Shown here: in pieces, positions 60,945 to 64,000 of the stretch
How the letters are laid out: the number at the start of each line of letters is the position of its first letter
Position numbering within the stretch: the first letter of the stretch is position 1
Source of the DNA: an uncultured Flavobacterium sp.
GTDB lineage: Bacteria > Bacteroidota > Bacteroidia > Flavobacteriales > Flavobacteriaceae
Direction: 5' to 3'
DNA: 64,000 bases
Assembly: GCA_937773775.1 (NCBI GenBank)
Contig: CALJVL010000024.1
Location: forward strand, 1 to 64,000
Translations under genes and position numbers: made by a program
Notes under the pieces: generated by a model
What the model was told of the DNA's origin: nothing
Database searches by the model: none
The model's input: the letters and a program-made list of their open reading frames with translations, nothing else

Positions 60945-61676
60945 CTAGTCTAAGAAAAAACTTCCTTTAAAACCTCTAGCGATTTTGGTTTTTTTGAAGC
61001 CATCAAGATGAAAACTGTAGTAATCAATCAGAATTTTAAGAACAATTTGTCTTTCAATGACATGAAAAGTTTTTTGGTCGTTTTCAAATTTCAAGCTGAT
61101 GAGTTTCCGGAACAAATTCGTTTCATGCTCAGTCAAAGAACTTATGGCATGAAACGGGGTGAAGACACCTTCTGTCATTTCGAAAAAAGGCATCTCTATG
61201 TCTGAAATGTCAGGGTAAAAACCGAGATATTTAGTGGTTTCAAGTAATAAAATGAGGTGGAAGTTGGCTATTTCATCATGATGGTCCAGCCAAAGCAATG
61301 CCGTTTCTAGAAAGCTGAAAAGGGACTCATTTTTCTCTTCCTCGTGAATCGAATGATGCAGAATTTCAGAAATAAACATAACGATCGTACTCTTATAAAT
61401 ATCCGAATGGATGGACTGAAATGGTGTGCTAATCTTTATTTCCTTGAAGTTTTCTAAGGTCCCTTTGTTCTTATGCACGGCTTCAATTTCAAGAATAGTC
61501 AGCGGCTGAAAATAAGCGATTTTTGTCCCGAGACTTCGGGAAGATTTACTGCCCGAAAAAGCATTCCTGACAAAATAGGATTTCAAGCCATCAGATTGAG
61601 TGAAACATTTCACAATCAAACTTTTTTCTTGAAATTTTATCGATGAAATAACGATGGCTTTGGTTTTGACTTGCAT
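60945..61676 (-). CDS. recO: DNA repair protein RecO
   Basis: Loads RecA with RecF and RecR in recombinational repair. The 243-residue length is normal. KTKAIVISSIKFQEKSLIVK is the OB-fold start. SRSLGTKIAYFQPLTILEIE follows and the C-terminal helical part is LLLETTKYLGFYPDISDIEM. The four-Cys zinc site of some RecO proteins is absent here. porZ lies upstream in the same direction. Confidence 0.85.
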   Translation of the reverse strand: MQVKTKAIVISSIKFQEKSLIVKCFTQSDGLKSYFVRNAFSGSKSSRSLGTKIAYFQPLTILEIEAVHKNKGTLENFKEIKISTPFQSIHSDIYKSTIVMFISEILHHSIHEEEKNESLFSFLETALLWLDHHDEIANFHLILLLETTKYLGFYPDISDIEMPFFEMTEGVFTPFHAISSLTEHETNLFRKLISLKFENDQKTFHVIERQIVLKILIDYYSFHLDGFKKTKIARGFKGSFFLD

Positions 61677-61732
61677 TATTTTAATTTAAAGATTGAAAAA
61701 TTTAAGATTGAAAAATTAATTCATTCTTTAAA

Positions 61733-64000
61733 TTACCTTACGATCATCACTTTTTTTACTATGGTTTCCAGCCCATCTTGTGCCGAAATAAAAATCATAT
61801 AGACTCCAGAAGCTACTTTATATTTCCCAAAAGCATAGGTATCCCATTCTAATGTGCCTCCTTCGGAAGTGGCTTCGTAAAGCAAATCACCTTCAATGTC
61901 AGTGATTTTTACGTTGGCTCTATCTATCAAACCTGCGATTTTTACGGTGCCTTCATATTCTGGCCGAACCGGATTTGGATATACATAAGCTTTACTTAGA
62001 TCCTCACTCGCTTATGTAGCGATTCCTCTAAAAGAAACTAATCCTTTGTCTGTGGCAATAAAAACCTCTCCTGTCGAACTATTTATATCAATATCGTTGA
62101 TGACATTACTAGGCAAAGGGGAATTGTTTATAGTAAGATGATACAGTGTTTCCTGACCGTTGGGAGAAACCAGAAACAAACCAGAATCTGCAGTACCAAT
62201 CCACTTATTATTGGTTCCATCAACAACAATGTCAGTAATAAATTGCTCATATAATAATTCTTGAGCCAGGTTGTCTTCTAATATAATAATCGAATTCGTT
62301 GTCAATTGATTTTCGGTTTGAAAATTACTCACATTAGATAATACACGCAGCCCTTTTGTGGTGCCAATCCAAAGCTGGTTTCTATTATCTATAGCAATTG
62401 CCCTTACGTCTGAAGTAGGCAAGTTTCCTGTATCAGGTCCAAATGTGATTTTTTTTGAACGAATTATTACTTTCATTAAAACCAACAACACCATCTCGAT
62501 TTGTCGCCATCCATTTTGTTCCGTTTTTATCAATCGCCATCCTACCGAAACTATTGTCTTGACTTGCATCTAATACGTTATCCATCGAATAACTTTGCCA
62601 CTGTCCATTTGTCACCAATGCCTTTAAGCCATTTTTTACCCTGCTATTTGTGACCCAAAGATTTCCAGACTTATCAAACGCAGCTCCATTTATCCTCACA
62701 TCAAAATAATCCGGACCAGCGAAGGTTAAGGTTTCCAAACCGCTATTAGTTTGATTATACAAAAGTGTAGGTTCGTCATTTTCTATCTTTAACAACCCAG
62801 AAAAGAACGAACTGGCATACACGGTGTTTTCATTATTTGGATTAACAATTATCCTACTTATTGATTTTGCCCCGAGAACTGATTCGTAAGGAATATTTAA
62901 CCAACCTGTTGAAGTAAACTTACTGATGCCATAATTATCTAATGGATAAGGATTATATTCAACTGAATAATCTCCATAAACTGCCCAAACTGTACTAAAC
63001 GTCGCCTGAAGCGCAAAAATATTATTTCTCGAAGGTCCTGATGGAGTTGTGTTTTCAAAATCCGAAACAGCAACAACTGTAGTCTTAAATAGGCCATCTT
63101 CTTTTGTCCCAATGTATATTAGGTCCCCTACAGTTGCGGCACAGCTAAATGCAGGGTTACTTTCTGGGATTTGATTGCTATTTATTTGACGTACTAACTG
63201 CATTTGTTTATTGTAGACATAAACTGTGCTCGAGCTTGTAATAATCAAGTAAGTGTCATTTGCCCTCATGTCGAAAGTCGGTTGACCGAGAGCTAAAAAA
63301 CTGGTAAAGGAATTTGTACTTGTATTGTATCTATGTATATTTCCTGAAGTATTAATCGCCACCAACTCCATGTCAAAAGTTTCTATACTGGACCAAGTCC
63401 CAGCTGCAATTTGTTCCCATTGATTAAAGTCATTTAAATTTTGGCTAGACACAGATGCTCGCCGAATACCATCATTTGTGGCTGCATACATAAATCCGTT
63501 ATAAACTGCCGTTTGTCTAATACTGATTTCAGCACCATTATTTCCTATGAAATAAGTATCTCCAAAAAGCATCGTGCTTAAATTGAATTGGACTATGCCA
63601 AAATCACAAGAAACATAGACAATGCCTTCATATTCCATGAAATGATTTATTTTTTTCACGTTAGAAGGGAGTTGATTATTGATAATATCAATCACATTTA
63701 ACATACTCCCGTCAGCCTCGTTGATAACAATAATCAATCCGTTTTCGTAACCAACAAGTGATTTGTTAAACTTAGAGCTATAATAAAGTGAACTAATGGT
63801 TTGACCTGAAAGCCCATCTATAGTATTGGTTGTCTTTATTTGGTTGCTAATTGAATTTATAGAAAATAAGGCGTTTTCTGAAGCCGCAAAAATTCCGGCT
63901 GCCGATACTGACACATCCTTGATTTCATTGTATGAAAAATAGCCTTGCCAAGACAAATTAGTTTGAGCAAAACTCATTTGAATGATCAATAGAAGCAGCA
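61733..64000 (-). pseudogene. porZ: PorZ-like type IX secretion protein, frameshift plus in-frame stop (5' end outside window)
   Basis: Beta-propeller protein in which repeats such as VTNSRVKNGLKALV, GTKWMATNRDGVVGFNES, NQLWIGTTKGLRVLSN and NKWIGTADSGLFLVSPNG are seen. A C-terminal sorting/immunoglobulin-like domain follows (AYVYPNPVRPEYEG, then NVKITDIEGDLLYEATSEGG and VYMIFISAQDG). PorZ is part of the T9SS attachment complex. The frame is open at the right edge (the first codons read LLLLIIQMSFAQTN), so the start is outside. A run of eight A near 62450-62458 has one base too many and shifts the frame (FKK|ITFGPDTG). In the last frame a TAA at 62012-62014 interrupts GIAT-ASEDLSK where a Lys codon would fit. 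Decay or consensus error are both possible. Confidence 0.75.

Noticed and set aside
1-64000. CRISPR arrays, rRNA, tRNA and prophage genes
   Set aside because: No regularly spaced repeats, no rRNA signatures, no complete cloverleaf and no phage structural genes were found on either strand.

Overview
The window is an AT-rich chromosomal segment from a member of the Bacteroidota, most likely Flavobacteriaceae and probably Flavobacterium. Evidence: TAnnTTTG -7 promoter boxes, often with a TTG about 18-20 nt upstream; two large TonB-dependent receptors with carboxypeptidase-regulatory N-termini; a PorZ-type type IX secretion gene; the gene order fabF-rnc-IPExxxVDY-pyk; and family-typical versions of IleS, DksA-like protein and PurF. 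The content is mostly core housekeeping with a few accessory islands. I found no tRNA, rRNA or CRISPR array.

Layout. 1-5.4 kb: tail of an FtsX/LolE-type permease, dusB, lepA with a structured repeat in its leader, a toxin-antitoxin remnant, and a PfkB-type phosphofructokinase. 5.5-11.3 kb: an ABC transporter whose permease is fused to an M1-like peptidase, then thiL. 11.3-15.5 kb: a regulatory block on the minus strand (response regulator, TPR histidine kinase, a tiny secreted repeat protein, a LytTR regulator). 15.9-24.2 kb: glyS, comF-like, superoxide dismutase, purF-like, PfkB-family kinase, rnhA, purN. 24.3-29.7 kb: acpP-fabF-rnc-IPExxxVDY-pyk and a Bax-inhibitor-1 family protein. 29.7-33.1 kb: PAS protein, dinB, CYTH protein, RlpA-like protein, small membrane protein. 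33.1-41.9 kb: two TonB-dependent receptors separated by a gene-poor 1 kb gap, then pgi. 42-48 kb: a broken M23 lipoprotein peptidase, kynA, a DUF3108 protein, a candidate small RNA, hpd and hmgA (tryptophan/tyrosine breakdown). 48-54.1 kb: patatin-BamA-like protein, uvrC, an aspartoacylase-family protein, 5-FTHF cyclo-ligase, a small lipoprotein. 54.1-55.5 kb: an IS3-family element. 55.5-64 kb: lspA, a DksA-like protein, ileS, an XRE regulator/membrane-protein pair, recO and a broken porZ.

Four genes are disrupted by small indels (ParE-like toxin, IPExxxVDY protein, M23 peptidase, PorZ), two of them in homopolymer runs; PorZ also has an in-frame stop. This is either genuine decay or consensus indel error, and raw reads would decide. 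Most transcription units end in clear intrinsic terminators.

The most interesting non-coding signals are a candidate ~105 nt RNA with its own promoter and terminator (about 45.17-45.28 kb), the repeat-derived leader of lepA with mutually exclusive pairings, and a perfect 36-bp hairpin at 42.04-42.12 kb.
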